In this document: one piece after another, positions 10,925 to 21,778 of the stretch
Layout of the letters: each line of letters starts with the position of its first letter
Numbering within the stretch: the stretch's first letter is position 1
Assembly: GCF_032854445.1 (NCBI RefSeq)
Contig: NC_088298.1
Span: 310,001 to 374,000, forward strand
DNA from: Liolophura sinensis
Lineage: Eukaryota > Mollusca > Polyplacophora > Chitonida > Chitonidae
Length of the DNA: 64,000 nucleotides
Reading direction: 5' to 3'
Notes under the pieces: generated by a model
What the model saw: only the letters and a program-made list of their open reading frames with translations
Told to the model about the DNA's origin: nothing
Databases searched by the model: none
Program-made: the position numbers and the translations under genes

Positions 10925-11490
10925 CTATCCAGTGGAAGCCACGCGTGACGCAGGCGCTGATTCCATAGGTAGCGTATGGAAGAGTTTAACGACGTGGCTA
11001 CTTTTTTCTCGGTTTTCTTCTTTGTAATGCAGCCGCACAACATCGACGATTCTCTTCATCTTAACTTCGTTTAGGGGTTCTTTGTGTTGGCCACCAAAGT
11101 TTATGCCGGAAGCATTCCTGTGTACAGTTCCCCCAAACTGAAACCGGCAAACAACACATTCCTGGCAAGATGGGCAGGCCCATGCGAAACTTTCAAAATT
11201 TTTGCCAGCTCTGGCCCGTCAGTGGCAATACCAGGCTCAGGTGATCCGTCTATAATGTCGTCAGTCAGTGTTGCGAGGCGTCGAGGTGTGACTTTGTCAC
11301 CGTCGAGATGACAAGGCCTCAGTTGCCAGAACCTGACGTCAGTGAATTCCGGTATATGTAAGCCCACGGGCGACGGGCTGGCATCCTTGTCTGTTGGGTC
11401 CTCGGGGGTAGACCGGCTCTGTACAGGCTCTGGTTCGGGTCTCAACCGAGTTTCTACATCTGAGTCCCAAACGACCTGGTTTCGACTAGG
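10925..11490 (-). pseudogene. BEN-domain gene fragment with a one-base frameshift
   Basis: The minus strand from about 11,490 reads PEPEPVQSRS, KVTPRRLATLTDDI, PELAKILKVSHGPAHLARN, VLFAGFSLGELYT and then, one frame over, GINFGGQHKEPLNEVKMKR and VDVVRLHY, stopping at 10,925-10,927. Small-residue and His-rich helix text, an 'LF...ELYT' segment, a Gly-rich loop and 'EPLNEVKMKRIVDVV' follow the order of a BEN domain, a DNA- or protein-binding fold found in chromatin factors, some viruses and transposons. The frame change lies near 11,115. It could be a mutation or a sequencing error. A likely upstream coiled-coil exon lies at 11,670-11,774. Confidence 0.5.
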
Positions 11491-11669
11491 GGGCGATTGT
11501 TCGGGTCACGTTCACAAGCATGCTTGCATTTAAGACCGTCCACCTGACATCGGAAAAATATGTATGCTTTCTATTGTAAAGGGAGTTCGAAAAACTGAAC
11601 AGAAAGTCTCAAATGAAACTTTTTTTCTTTTAACACGTATTATAAATAAATGAAATACTAAATGAATAC

Positions 11670-12178
11670 CTTTTTGATTCAAGTCTTCGAACGTGGTCGA
11701 GAAGTTCGTCAAACTTGGATAAGAAAATATCTAGGCCATGGGAAGGTCCATTCTTGGGGAGAATTCCATGATCGCTGGTCGGAGGAGAGAGGAGGAGTTA
11801 CAGATAAGGGAATTGGATCAGTGGGCGAGCCGGGGGTTAGTTCACACCCATCCATGTTAAAGAGAGTAGGGCGGTCAGAGGTGGGTATGTTGACGGAAAA
11901 GTCTGAGGATGTTAACAGTGATAGAAAGGGAAACGGTTGGTTATCTGAAGGGAGATTCAAGGGGGGGGGGGGGGGGGGGGGAGAGAACAGGAAACACAGG
12001 TGGGGATGAAGAGACAGGAGTAAGAGTGGGTGTGATAGTGGAGGAAGGTGTGACAGAGGGGGATGTCAGTCGCGTTAGAGTAGAAGGAGCGGAGTCAATA
12101 GGAGAGGTGAAAGTTTGTGCAGGAGAGTCGGTAGAGGGTGGAGATGAAAGAGTTGTGCTTGGCAATAGGTTAGTATAG
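11670..12178 (-). CDS. Candidate upstream exons of the BEN-domain gene (Ser/Pro-rich, coiled coil)
   Basis: From 11,774 to 11,670 on the minus strand a frame reads GLDIFLSKFDELLDHVRRLE and ends at a donor (AAAAAG|GTATTC). A pyrimidine-rich acceptor (TCCTCCGACCAG) precedes it. Short coiled coils before a BEN domain are common in that family, which supports linkage to 10,925-11,490. Further upstream, to about 12,178, the minus strand is open over a Ser/Thr/Pro-rich stretch with a run of 20 C (poly-G on the plus strand, about 11,961-11,980). That part may be low-complexity coding or noncoding DNA. Joining phases between pieces could not all be settled. Confidence 0.35.
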
Positions 12179-15013
12179 CAACCTGACCGGGTTTTCTCCA
12201 CCAGACCCCCGTGGGGTTTCCGGGGTGATAAGAATAGGACCTCAGCCCTCTAGGCAAGCTTGTCGTAAAAGTCGACTAACCTAGAGCTCTCCTGTGTGAG
12301 CCCGGTGAATATAATAGGCTCACATCTTCTCGTTTGTGTGAGAGGCAACCGGGGAGCGACCTGTTTGTCGTGGGTTGCGACCCGTAATCTACGAGAACGG
12401 AGTCTTGCGAGATCCTCACGCCCAACACGCTAAACTAGCTGAAACAATTTCAAACAAATCTTCTTCTGAGAATTATACTAAAGAATTCCAACATATTAAA
12501 AACCAGAAGGAGAAAACTAAATTGCCCTTTTCTTCTAAGAATCTAGAAGATTATAATCATCCTTTTAATATCGAGGAACTTAAAACTGCATTAAAAAAGG
12601 CCCACGATACTGCTTGTGGTCCTGATAATGTATATTATAAGTTTCTGAACCATTTACCACCTGAGCCACTGGAGACTCTCTTGGACTTGATTAATGATAT
12701 TTGGATAACTGGTAATTTTCCACCATCATGGAGGCAGGCGTTGTATTATCCCGGTTCCCAAACCGGGTAAGGATCATAATGATCCAAATAATTACCGTCC
12801 CATAGCTCTTACCAGCTGTGTCTGTAAGACTATGGAACGGATGATTAATGATAGACTTGTTTGGTTCTTGAAACCAAACAAGCTTTTATCTAACATTCAA
12901 TGTGGTTTTCGTCAAGGTCGATCTACTTTAGATCACCTTGTTCGATTCGAAACTTTTATTCGTAATGGTTTTGTTAATAATGAACATGTGGTGTCCATAT
13001 TTTTTGACCTTGAAAAGGCCTACGACACCACATGGAAATATGGTATTTTAAAAGATCTCGCGGATATGGGTCTTAAAGGTCGCTTACCTTTATTTATATC
13101 TCAATTTTTATCTGATCGTCAGTTTAGGGTACGGGTTGGGTCCACTCTTTCTGACTCTTATGAGCAGGAAATGGGTGTACCCCAGGGCAGCATTCTATCA
13201 CCAACTCTGTTCAGCATAAAAATAAATAGCCTAGCAAAAACATTAACATCGGGCACAGAGGGTTCTTTATACGTGGATGATTTCCTTATATGCTATCGAG
13301 CTAAGAATATGAATAATATCGAACGTCAGTTGCAGCTTTGTCTCAATAAAATCGAGAAATAGGCAACTGAAAACGGTTTTAGATTTTCAACGTCTAAAAC
13401 CGTCGGTATGCATTTTTGTAATAAACGGAAACTTCATCTTCACCCTGAGCTTAATTTTTGTGGTGAACAGGTTAAAATTGTTGGAGAAACAAAATTTTTA
13501 GGTATAATATTTGATAGTAAGCTATCTTTTATACCTCATATCAAAATGCTTAAAGCTAAATGTACAAAGGCTCTCGATATAATTAAGGTCGTGTCTAGCA
13601 CCGATTGGGGTGCTGACCGATCAGTTTTACTTAATTTATATCGTTTTCTGGTGAGGTCTAAATTGGACTATGGATCCATCATTTACGGTTCCGCTAGGAA
13701 GTCGTACATTAAAATGTTGGATCCTGTTCATCACCAAGGTTTGAGGCTCAGCCATGGTGCTTTTAGAACTTCACCAGTAGAAAGTTTATACGTGGAGGCA
13801 AATGAGCCTTCTTTATATAACCGACGTATAAAACTGAGCCTTCAATATGCTACAAAGCTTAAAGCTCATCCAACAAACCCTGCCTACGACTGTGTTTTCA
13901 ATCCATTGTATGTAGACAAATATACTAAATGTCCCAACAAGATCCCTTCGTTCGGTCTTCGTATACGGGACCATATTGTGGGAGCTAACATCAAGCTGGA
14001 AGATATAGCTCCGGTGTGTTTTCCGGAGTCTCCTCCATGGCTTCTCCCACAACCTAAACTAATATTTGATCTACGTAAATATAATAAATCGAATATAAAT
14101 CCTCTTATAATTCAGCAAGGTTTTGCTGAAATTAAAGCTAATTATATGGATTATAAATTTATATATACTGACGGGTCGAAGGATGAGGACAGGGTTGCGA
14201 CTGCGGCTGTCATGGAGCAGCGGGTCTCTTCCTTTCGTCTTCCATCCTCTTCTTCAATATTCTCTGCCGAGGCCAGAGCTATACTCCTGGCCTTTTCATA
14301 GGTTTCTTCTGGATGTGCCCAGAGGGCAATGATATGCACCGACTCGTTGTCTTGCTTATTGGCAATACAGAAAAATAAATTTAAAAATCCCTTGATCGTT
14401 CAAATTTTAGCTATACATAGGAAATTAATTAGAAGAGGTAAAGATATTATATTCTGCTGGATACCAAGTCATATTGGTATCCATGGAAACACAGTGGCAG
14501 ACAGGGAGGCGAAAGCTGCCCTAAATAAACCCATATCCAAGATAAAAATCCCTTATACTGACATGAAGTCCAATATTCTTAAATATATTCGTGGCCTTTG
14601 GCAGGGTGAATGGAACTTGCAGGTCCATAATAAACTGCATGCTATTCATCCGGTCATTGGCTACAACAATTATATTTGCGAAAATTCTCGTAGAGACCAA
14701 GTAGTTTTAACAAGGTGTCGTGTTGGGCATTCTCGTCCAACGCACAACTTCATATTAGATGGGAGCAGTGCTCCCGAGTGCGTTGGATGCGATGCCCAAT
14801 ATAACATCAAACATATACTACTGGAATAAAGTAACTGTGCATCATCTGCAGTTATGCCATGCTCTAATGAATTAAGATAAGAATATGATATTTGGTATTC
14901 TGTTTAATCACTGTTTAACTGTTGACAGGATAATCTCGAAATCTTTATGATTTGACACTAGGCATCATGATACGCCCTCGAAGAGATGTGGTGTCAAAAG
15001 TCAGTTCACAAAC

Positions 15014-16027
15014 TCAATATCGTGTGTGTCCACCACTGGCGCTGATGCAGGCTTGACAACGACGACGCATAGACGACACTAAGCGAGTGAAGAAAGCTTG
15101 GGGAATGTTGTTCCATGTCTGAAGCAACATTTGTCCCAAATCAGCTAACGTCAATGGCTGATTCGGGCCCTGACGTAATCGCCGTTCCATTTCATCCCAT
15201 GCGTGCTCGATAGGGGACAGGTCAGGAGAAACTGCTGGCCAAGGGAGTACCGGAATGTTGTGCTGTCTCAAGAAATCCGTCACAACACGAGCGACATGTG
15301 GACGGGCATTATCTTGCTGAAGTGTGATGTTACGTCCATGTCCTTGAATGAACGCTTGCACATGAGGCAGAATGATCTCGTCCCTGTATCGCAGGCCTGT
15401 CAGATTGCCATTCACAATGACAAGTTGGGTCCGCCCATGAGATGTGATGCCTCCCCATACCATAACGCTGCCGCCACCAAACGCTCGACGTTGAACAACG
15501 CACGCGTCAGCATACTGTTCACCAGGACGTCTGTACACCCTTGCCCTGCCATCTGAGCCGTCCAGATGAAATCTCGACTCGTCAGTGAACAGAACACCAT
15601 CCCAATCTTGTCTCCTGTACCGTAGATGTTGTCTGCACCAGACAAGACGTGCCTGTCGGTGACGTTGGAGCAAAATCGGACGTATGGCAGGACGTCTGGG
15701 CCGGATGTTGCGCTCCCGCAGTCGGTTCCGTACAGTCCTGGAACTGATTGGGCGTAAGTCAGGAATGGTCCGAGCAGTCAAACTGGAACTCTGGAATCGA
15801 TTCCTTAGATGGGTCAGCCGAATATGGTTGTCTTGCTGACGTGACGTCACACGTGGACGGCCGGACCGGGGCAAATCTCTCGTGTTCCCATTCTGTTGAA
15901 AACGTCGCCATAGAGAGGATATCGTGTTTCGATGGACACCAAAATGTCTGGCAACTTCATTCTGGGCCATTCCAGTCTCCAGCATACCCACGGCGCGGAG
16001 ACGCTGATTTTCTGTAAGCCGTGGCAT
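15014..16027 (-). CDS. Tc1-type transposase, 337 aa, apparently intact
   Basis: This cut-and-paste transposase is encoded by one uninterrupted frame starting MPRLTENQRLRAVGMLE. The N-terminus holds a helix-turn-helix (AQNEVARHFGVHRNTISSLW) and an AT-hook-like link GRPRV, then a second HTH (SSRTVRNRLRERNI). The catalytic core shows the three acidic positions: D in FTDESRFHLDG, D in LQQDNARPHVA and E in SPDLSPIEHAWDE. There are 34 residues between the last two, making it DD34E. The Gly-rich box AFGGGSVMVWGG is present. Length is typical (about 340 aa). With terminal inverted repeats and TA duplication present, this could be active or recently active, although the right side has been interrupted by a LINE fragment. 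Confidence 0.95.
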   Translation of the reverse strand: MPRLTENQRLRAVGMLETGMAQNEVARHFGVHRNTISSLWRRFQQNGNTRDLPRSGRPRVTSRQQDNHIRLTHLRNRFQSSSLTARTIPDLRPISSRTVRNRLRERNIRPRRPAIRPILLQRHRQARLVWCRQHLRYRRQDWDGVLFTDESRFHLDGSDGRARVYRRPGEQYADACVVQRRAFGGGSVMVWGGITSHGRTQLVIVNGNLTGLRYRDEIILPHVQAFIQGHGRNITLQQDNARPHVARVVTDFLRQHNIPVLPWPAVSPDLSPIEHAWDEMERRLRQGPNQPLTLADLGQMLLQTWNNIPQAFFTRLVSSMRRRCQACISASGGHTRY

Positions 16028-16143
16028 GTTGTACGCACAATTTATGTTGAAGTTAACGTGTTTTCCACAACATTTAGAGGCTAAAGAATAATCAACAGTT
16101 CTTCAATTTTCGAAATCAGGTGTGTGAACTTCATGTGTCAAAC

Positions 16144-16694
16144 GCCTATACTTGTCTAATGTCTCGTAGAGACCAAGTAGTTTTAACAAGGTGTCGTATT
16201 GGGCATTCTCATCTGACACACAATTTCATCTTAGATGGGAGCAGTGCTCCCGAGTGTGTTGGATGTGATGCTCAATATGGCATCAAACATATTTTGGTTG
16301 ACTGTGTGGACTTTGCCCATGTTCGGCAAAGGTTCTACACGGTCAACTCTATATTTGATTTATTTGACAGTGTCGCTGGCGATACTGTCATTAATTACTT
16401 AAAACATATTGGATTATATCATAAGATATAATTTCATTTTTATTTCACATAGATATTTTTAGTTCATATATACAAATTAAAATTTCAAAAGCTTTGTGGT
16501 TTTCAAGTTTTTAAAGAGCTTTGATTGTTTTACCTAGTTTTAAACATGTCTGTCATTTTTCATTTGTTTTGTATGTTCATACTTCAGTCTTGAAAACCAT
16601 ATACTGATTCCTGGTTTTAAACATGTTCTCGCCACGATATGGCTGAAATATTGCCGATGTGGCGTAAAGCCATAATCATTCATTCATTCATTCA
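16144..16694 (+). mobile_element. 5'-truncated LINE fragment inside the Tc1 element, with target-site duplication
   Basis: The sequence TTCATGTGTCAAAC occurs on both sides (16,130-16,143 and 16,695-16,708) and is the target-site duplication. Between them lie the last about 95 codons of LINE ORF2 (MSRRDQVVLTRCRIGHSHL, SSAPECVGCDAQYGIKHIL, VDCVDFAHVRQRF, ending at TAA about 16,431), the 3'UTR and the (ATTC)n tail. It is the youngest event at this site: LINE copy C, then Tc1, then this fragment. Confidence 0.9.
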
Positions 16695-17313
16695 TTCATG
16701 TGTCAAACATCATGCAGGATGTGAGTCATGTCATTATACACGAAGTGCACGTGCCACGCGCGATACGTGACATGACATTTCATGAAAAATGCTTGGCTAA
16801 ATGTTTATTGACGGTTAGGTTTATAACTTTTCAAACATCTTTTGTTTTGTCCCATTTTCTGTGATGCACAGTTACTTTTTTCCATTAGTATATCTTGGTT
16901 GACTGTGTGGACTTTGCCCACGTTCGGCAGAGATTCTACACGGTCGACTCTATATATGATTTGTTTTACAACATCGCTGGCGATGTTGTCATAAATTGTT
17001 TGAAAGCCATTGGCCTGTATCATAAAATATAAATTTTAATTGTCATAAATATCTAATAGATAAACAGTTATATACCTATATATTTATACATGTACTATAA
17101 CCCTGGTTTTCGAGTTTTAAATCTTATTTTTCTTTTATACGATTTTAATCATGGCTGTATTTTTTGTTTTACTTTTGGTGTTCATATTACCATATCGAAA
17201 ACCTTAACCGTCTCTTGCTTTCACCTTGTTCTTGCCACGATATGGCTGAAATATTGCCGATGTGGCGTTAAGCCATAATCATTCATTCATTTATTCTAAT
17301 GGCTTTCAACATG

Positions 17314-18266
17314 TCAATGACGGAATCTGAGACATGCATCTCCAGATTCGCCACTTTCTCTGTCTGTTTGGTCATTCTCATCAGATGGAAGTTTCTCGAG
17401 TATTGCTTGAAGTTTGAGAGGATGTATTCCACACTTCCTAAAACCGGCAACGAGGTTATCCCTTTGCTGTGGCTCTATTGCTCCCAGTAATTTGGTCAGA
17501 AGAGTTGGAAATACATCCTTGTTGACAGCTTGGCTGCGTCTACCTATGCCCTGTTTCCATTCATTGAGAATTTTTCTCCACTTGCTCTTCAGGGGTCGAA
17601 AGAATGCAACATCTAGAGGCTGACACAGGTGTGTGGAAATGGCCGGGAGGCAAACAAAGTGAATGTCCTGCCTCTCGCATTCCTGGAGGACATTGTTGCT
17701 GAAATGGCTACTCAAGTTATCTCCAATTATGACCTTTTTGTCAGGTTTCCTTCTTAAAAATGGCACTGCTACAGTGTTGAACCAGTCTTCAAAGCAGACA
17801 CCATCAAACCATCCAGATCGTGACCTATTGTAACGAGCATCGATTGGTCCGCCTTGTGTCCATGTGTCCCACAAGTTTTCAGCCTTGTACCGTACACAAC
17901 GTATACTGGTAAAAGTTCACCTTCTGCATTTCCGGCAAACATCAGTGAAATTGCCCCTTTTCTGCTGTTAAGAATTCTTTCGGGGTATTTTACTCCTCTT
18001 CTAAACATGCAGAGTTTTTTGCCAGGATCATTCGAGAGATTGGTTTCATCATAGTTTACGATGTTGCCCGGTGGGACATCTTTCAATGAGTTTTCCAAGT
18101 TTTTGAAGTATGTCTTTATTTGGCTAGGATCAACTCCTGACCGGCTTTGAGAGATGTTCTGGCACATGCGCTGTGAAATTACATCCTTGTGTCGCTTGAT
18201 AAAGGCTGAAGCCCACTCTTGTCCGGGCAGGAGTTTTTTTAAAGCTAGTACTTGAGAATCTTTCAC
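17314..18266 (-). pseudogene. Pogo/Tigger-like (DDE_1) transposase, frameshifted
   Basis: The upstream frame (18,266 to about 17,870) reads LLPGQEWASAFIKRHKD (tail of the CENP-B-type HTH), then NIVNYDETNLSNDPGKK with the first catalytic Asp, then MFAGNAEGELLPVYVVY. The frame then shifts because of about five extra bases that look like a GGTAC duplication. It continues as WDTWTQGGPIDARYNRSRSG, VIIGDNLSSHFS (second Asp) and HLCQPLDVAFFRPLKSKW (third Asp), ending at 17,314. The N-terminal HTH is incomplete. The family inserts at TA, but ends could not be defined. Confidence 0.85.
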
Positions 18267-18369
18267 TTTCTTAACAGCCTATGGGGCTTACTGAATTGGG
18301 AGCTGGAGAGAACCACTGGACTTCGGAGAATTATGAACAATTCATTCACTAGCGATGAATATTTGTTTA

Positions 18370-18540
18370 TGCAATTGAAGTGGTGAAAGGCTAATAAAAA
18401 TGATTTTAAGCAAAAGTTGTGTGGCGCAAGGAGATCTGCAAGCACTTTTAATCACTTTGTCACCAAATCTAATGAAAAATTAACGTGAGAAACAATGACA
18501 ATTGTTAACCAAGACTGGATTTGGACCCACTACAGTTTGC
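18370..18540 (-). repeat. SINE relic, same family as at 62.9-63.4 kb
   Basis: The plus strand reads 'agtggtgaaaggctaa', 'gatctgcaagcacttttaat', 'caccaa', then 'aacaatgacaattgttaa' and 'gactggatttggaccca'. Each block has a counterpart in the same order at 62,910-63,040. The tRNA-like A-box end is missing here. Confidence 0.6.
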
Positions 18541-18930
18541 ACATTTGTGACTATCTGACTGATAAAACAAGACTATTTCATAGCAATAAAACTTACTGAA
18601 ATCAGATGATCACATGACTGAGCTAATTGGCTAGGTACATACATGTACAACATATACCAGGGGCATATCCATGGCTATTTCAATACTGTTCACTGGTTTG
18701 GGAGCTCAAATTCTTAATTATTCCAGAATACATTTATTGAATACAACGTCCCCCACCCCGCAAATCTCTGGACATGTCCCTGTATACAAACTGTGAGAAT
18801 TTATAAAACAAGCCACACCAAGAATAAATTTCAAAACTTTACTGAGACACATTTTCACTGTTCAAGATAACTGATTATTTCTGTTGTTGACATGACTTTA
18901 CCAACAGAAATAAAGATAAGAAATTTAGTC
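18541..18930. other. Intergenic stretch, nothing recognised
   Basis: AT-rich sequence without a recognisable coding, repeat or regulatory feature. Confidence 0.3.
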
Positions 18931-18935
18931 ATCCC

Positions 18936-19640
18936 TTAAGTTCATTTACTTTCTCATCTAGTTCAGTATAGAGAGCATTCAGTTCTTCTTTCTTTTGTCT
19001 GGCAGTTCTACGTAGGCTATTTGATTTGGCAATGAAAGTTAGCTGGCTCGTCGTTTCAGCTTTCTCAGAATATTTGTCAGCTGATTGCTCTAATTTTAAT
19101 ATGTCTTTCTCAATCCGTGTTTTTTTGTTTTTGTTTTCAGGGATTCAACCTCATCAAGAAATGCTTTTCTTTTTTTTACGATCTTCCTCCTTTTCTTTCT
19201 CTCTTCTCTGATTTTCTAAGTGTGTCATCTACTTCTGTCTGGCTGCTCCGGCAAAAAGGAGTAATTGTTTACTGATGTCTACCTTGGTTATTCCACCAAC
19301 TGATTCAATGTGATCAAAGATTACACGCTGTGAAACAAGGGACTCAAGAAGATTTTCAACCTCTATCTGACGGTTAACTGAAAAGCCCCGTTCGACAGAT
19401 GCTTGGCCATGAGAAATTAGGAGAATGTCTCGGACAATGGCCCAGAGCTTCTTAAAGCACTTCTTTGTACCAATGGTCTGATGGAAAAGCAAATCCAGTC
19501 TGGAATCGTACGGCTCAAACGATTCGAACTGCGAGTGGTGTTCCACAACTGTTGTGTTAATGAAGTCCTCAGATTGAACTAATATATCATCACACTCCAA
19601 TATCCCTCCCATTACTCTGTTTGCTTCCACCATTTTAGTT
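18936..19640 (-). pseudogene. hAT-like C-terminal exon with an in-frame stop
   Basis: From 19,633 the minus strand reads LDLLFHQTIGTKKCFKKLW and then AIVRDILLISHGQASVERGF, followed by RVIFDHIESVGGITKVDI and ARQK. The 'L..SHGQASVERGFS' block looks like the hAT dimerisation motif, which holds transposase subunits together, although in classical hAT proteins it is 'SSAxxERxFS'. A TAG at about 19,229 follows ARQK. Beyond it the frame stays open with a very charged stretch (HLENQRREKEKEEDRKKKK), and a shifted frame continues a coiled coil to about 18,937. I have seen this shape in uncharacterised invertebrate proteins. It may be a domesticated transposase or a relic. Confidence 0.45.
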
Positions 19641-19762
19641 AGCAGTAGTTACATTTTATCCAAACACTCTTGTTTTGATAAAATTTTACATTTATGAATA
19701 ATGTGTGCTAGCTAACTGCCCGGGAGAGAGTCCGCCTTGATGAATATGCATTGGTAGGACTT

Positions 19763-20010
19763 TTAGTAGCCTGTAGCCTGGCTGTGTTTCTTTTCACGGC
19801 ACTTCCACAGGTGGGCTCGGTCATACTGCCTTTGCCTTTCGATCTGTATGGATTGCTCTTGAGGTGGTAACTGCCCTAGAAGTCTTTTCTGTTTTTCTCT
19901 ATACACTTTCTTGTAGTTTAAAGCTCTCACTTTGTATGCATCAAACTGACCAGTTGATTTTAGCTTACTTCTCCTCCTCTGTCTCTCTGCTGCTGTTGGA
20001 GCCATGCTGT
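19763..20010 (-). CDS. Candidate exon of a basic, Arg/Lys/Gln-rich protein
   Basis: After an acceptor (ATTTTACAG), ATG at about 20,003 opens APTAAERQRRRSKLKSTGQF and then NYKKVYREKQKRLLGQLPPQ, IERQRQYDRAHLWKCREKKH, ending at 19,763. Basic helices of this kind occur in uncharacterised invertebrate proteins near zinc-finger or transposon-derived domains. Its position between the trihelix exon at 21 kb and the hAT-like exon at 19.4 kb, on the same strand, suggests one gene. Confidence 0.35.
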
Positions 20011-20166
20011 AAAATATAACCATGAATAGCCACATTAGAAGGCCATGATTACACAGCGTGACTCCCGTGACAATGTTTTGTGACTCTCGTGACAGACTTT
20101 AATATTAAAATTCCCATTATATTAAATCATCTAAATAAAATTATAACTACACATTTTCACATTGTG

Positions 20167-20394
20167 CTATGCCAGTAAGTGAAATAAGTCAATGGAATTC
20201 TCCGACAACACATTCTTCAGTAGTGAAAATAAATAACACCTTATAATGTGACTCCCGGGACACAAAAATGAGGGTGAATCTATCCTACCAGCTTGACTAT
20301 TGGAGACCAGCTGAGAGTTTGGTTGTACTTCATGACCTACATTTGGCAGCAGGAGACAGTTCACACTGAAGAAATCTTCCATGGAAAATTCCAT
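20167..20394 (-). CDS. Weak candidate exon, unrecognised
   Basis: A minus-strand open stretch of 75 codons begins MEFSMEDFFSVNCLLLPNVG. It lies in line with the other minus-strand exons of this region and starts with a plausible ATG context, but it has no recognised domain and could be chance. Confidence 0.15.
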   Translation of the reverse strand: MEFSMEDFFSVNCLLLPNVGHEVQPNSQLVSNSQAGRIDSPSFLCPGSHIIRCYLFSLLKNVLSENSIDLFHLLA

Positions 20395-21009
20395 TGTTTT
20401 AATTTGTATAACTTTGTTGCAAAAATGAACTGAAATGAAGAGCCACGCTCTGGGGCCTCTAAGTTAACTACGGATGCACCAATCATGACAATATTTCACA
20501 CACACAAATTCCAGCTCTATCTGTATTTAAAACAGTAGAAATTTTCTCATCAGCTAGCTTTTCAGAAAACTGCAAGAGTGTCCCATTCTAATGGAATGGC
20601 TGTCCTGCTTTGACAGATTTAGTAGCCACCTCAGATAGAAACCAGATAGGCAAGGGAACAACGCATTAAACTGAGTACTTCATGTCTGAGGAGGGGTCGA
20701 TGCCCTGGCAGGATTTCATGACGAGTTTACACGTGTCGAGAGAAAGTCAATGACAGTTGAAACTCTCGTGCTCTCCTGTTGAGTTCTGTAAATGCCAGAA
20801 ATGCCCCAAAGGTAGTGAACAAATTATTGTAAATATTTATTCATATATACATGATTTGCCCAGTGTCACAGTGTGTTCTATAAAATAATTATGTAAAGCA
20901 GCATTCCTGATGTGTTTAATACTCTGTATTTGTATCCTGTTCATTATTGTGAATCATAACATATTTGACCAGTAAACCGAAGTGATGTGAATTAAAGACT
21001 ATTACTTAC
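20395..21009. other. Noncoding stretch, nothing recognised
   Basis: No homology or repeat structure seen. If the flanking exons belong to one gene, this is intron. Confidence 0.3.
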
Positions 21010-21179
21010 AGCGTTCAAGTTTGATACAGTCTGTCTTGTTGCAATATATGGGTCCAAGAACTGACGTTTTTCTAGCAACCAAACCGTCCTTTTTGTTGCA
21101 GCTTTCCTAGCACCCCCACTTGCTGGTGCTTTTTTAGCCTTGGTGAAGCTATTCCTCAGTTTGTTTTTTACCCAGTCAA
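21010..21179 (-). CDS. Trihelix/MADF-like DNA-binding exon
   Basis: A clean internal exon on the minus strand: acceptor ATATTTTCAG, donor GCT|GTAAGT. It reads DWVKNKLRNSFTKAKKAP, SGGARKAATKRTVWLLEKR and FLDPYIATRQTVSNLNA. A Trp-containing helix, a basic Ala/Gly linker and a second Trp/Leu helix ending in 'FLDPYI' fit the second and third helices of a MADF or Myb/SANT-like trihelix. Such domains often accompany hAT and Harbinger genes. It is probably upstream in the same gene as the pieces at 19-20 kb. Confidence 0.45.
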
Positions 21180-21637
21180 CTGAAAATATAAAACAGCATG
21201 TGTTGGGAATATGTATTAGAGACAGTCCACTCCTATTGCCTAAAAGCTTCTGTACTTTTTCAAAGAGTAAACGATTGTACATCAAAAGCTGCAGTGAAAC
21301 GTTGTTGCACAAATCGATTTATGACAGAAACATATGCGTGCCACGCATATCCTGTTTTTAAATAGTAAAAACCCGTGAAAAAAAATGGTAGTCTTTTACA
21401 AAGAAAATAATTTTTCGTATCATGTGCAGGAAAATGGGTACCGGTAATCTCACAATTCAATTTTCACAGCCAAAAATGAAACCGGTACTTTTAACCAAAA
21501 CATAGTGTCAACATCGGCTGAAAACGGACACTTTGGTGTCATTATAACACTTGGTTATTTATAAGGGGCCCAATAATCGTTCCCATTGCCGTTACAAATA
21601 GTTCAGAATCTCTGGCGATCTGCATTGTGATCAACCT

Positions 21638-21778
21638 CATAGACGGCGCTGTTATCCCTATGTACATATCTATCGGGTACATGGTATTTAACAGCATAGA
21701 TGGCGCTGGTTGCCCAGTGTAACCGTCTATCTTGTATGTCATGTGTAACATCATAGATGGCGCCTCTTGTAGCATGAG
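21638..21778. repeat. 57-bp tandem repeat, about 2.5 copies
   Basis: CATAGAYGGCGC begins units at 21,638, 21,695 and 21,752, exactly 57 bp apart. Sequence between these starts is only loosely conserved. Because 57 is a multiple of three, the minus strand shows a repeating pattern of 19 residues (APSMxLxTMYxID), but there is no sign of a gene. Confidence 0.75.

Larger units (their letters stand above)
14816..16890 (-). mobile_element. Tc1/mariner transposon with TA target duplication
   Basis: The left end reads TACTACTGGAATAAAGTAAC and the reverse complement of the right end reads TACTAATGGAAAAAAGTAAC; both continue with TGTGCATCA. These inverted repeats of about 29 bp are flanked by TA at 14,814-14,815 and 16,891-16,892. 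The flanking LINE sequence (aaacaTA...TAtcttggttgac) rejoins without gap when the element and one TA are removed. Inside lie an intact transposase and, near the right end, a small LINE fragment with its own target duplication. Without that fragment the element would be about 1.5 kb, normal for Tc1. Confidence 0.9.
12204..17295 (+). mobile_element. LINE copy C: internally deleted, split by a Tc1 transposon
   Basis: The copy begins with the family's 5' end (CCCCGTGGGGTTTCCGGGG). At about 12,428 the 5'UTR jumps straight into the middle of ORF2 (KLAETISNKSSSENYTKEFQ), so the rest of the 5'UTR, all of ORF1 and the endonuclease are missing. The remaining ORF2 has a one-base insertion near 12,742, a TAG at 13,360 in place of Trp, and a TAG at 14,299. 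RT blocks GFRQGRSTLDHLV, FDLEKAYDTTW, GVPQGSILSP and YVDDF are readable, as are the RNase H blocks. At 14,815 the frame is cut by a TA-flanked Tc1 element and resumes at 16,893 with LVDCVDFAHVRQRF, followed by the 3'UTR and (ATTC)n tail ending about 17,295. No target-site duplication was found. Confidence 0.85.

Noticed and set aside
11662-12178. Gly-rich plus-strand frames across the poly-G run
   Set aside because: Produced by low-complexity DNA; the minus strand carries the more credible coiled-coil exon.
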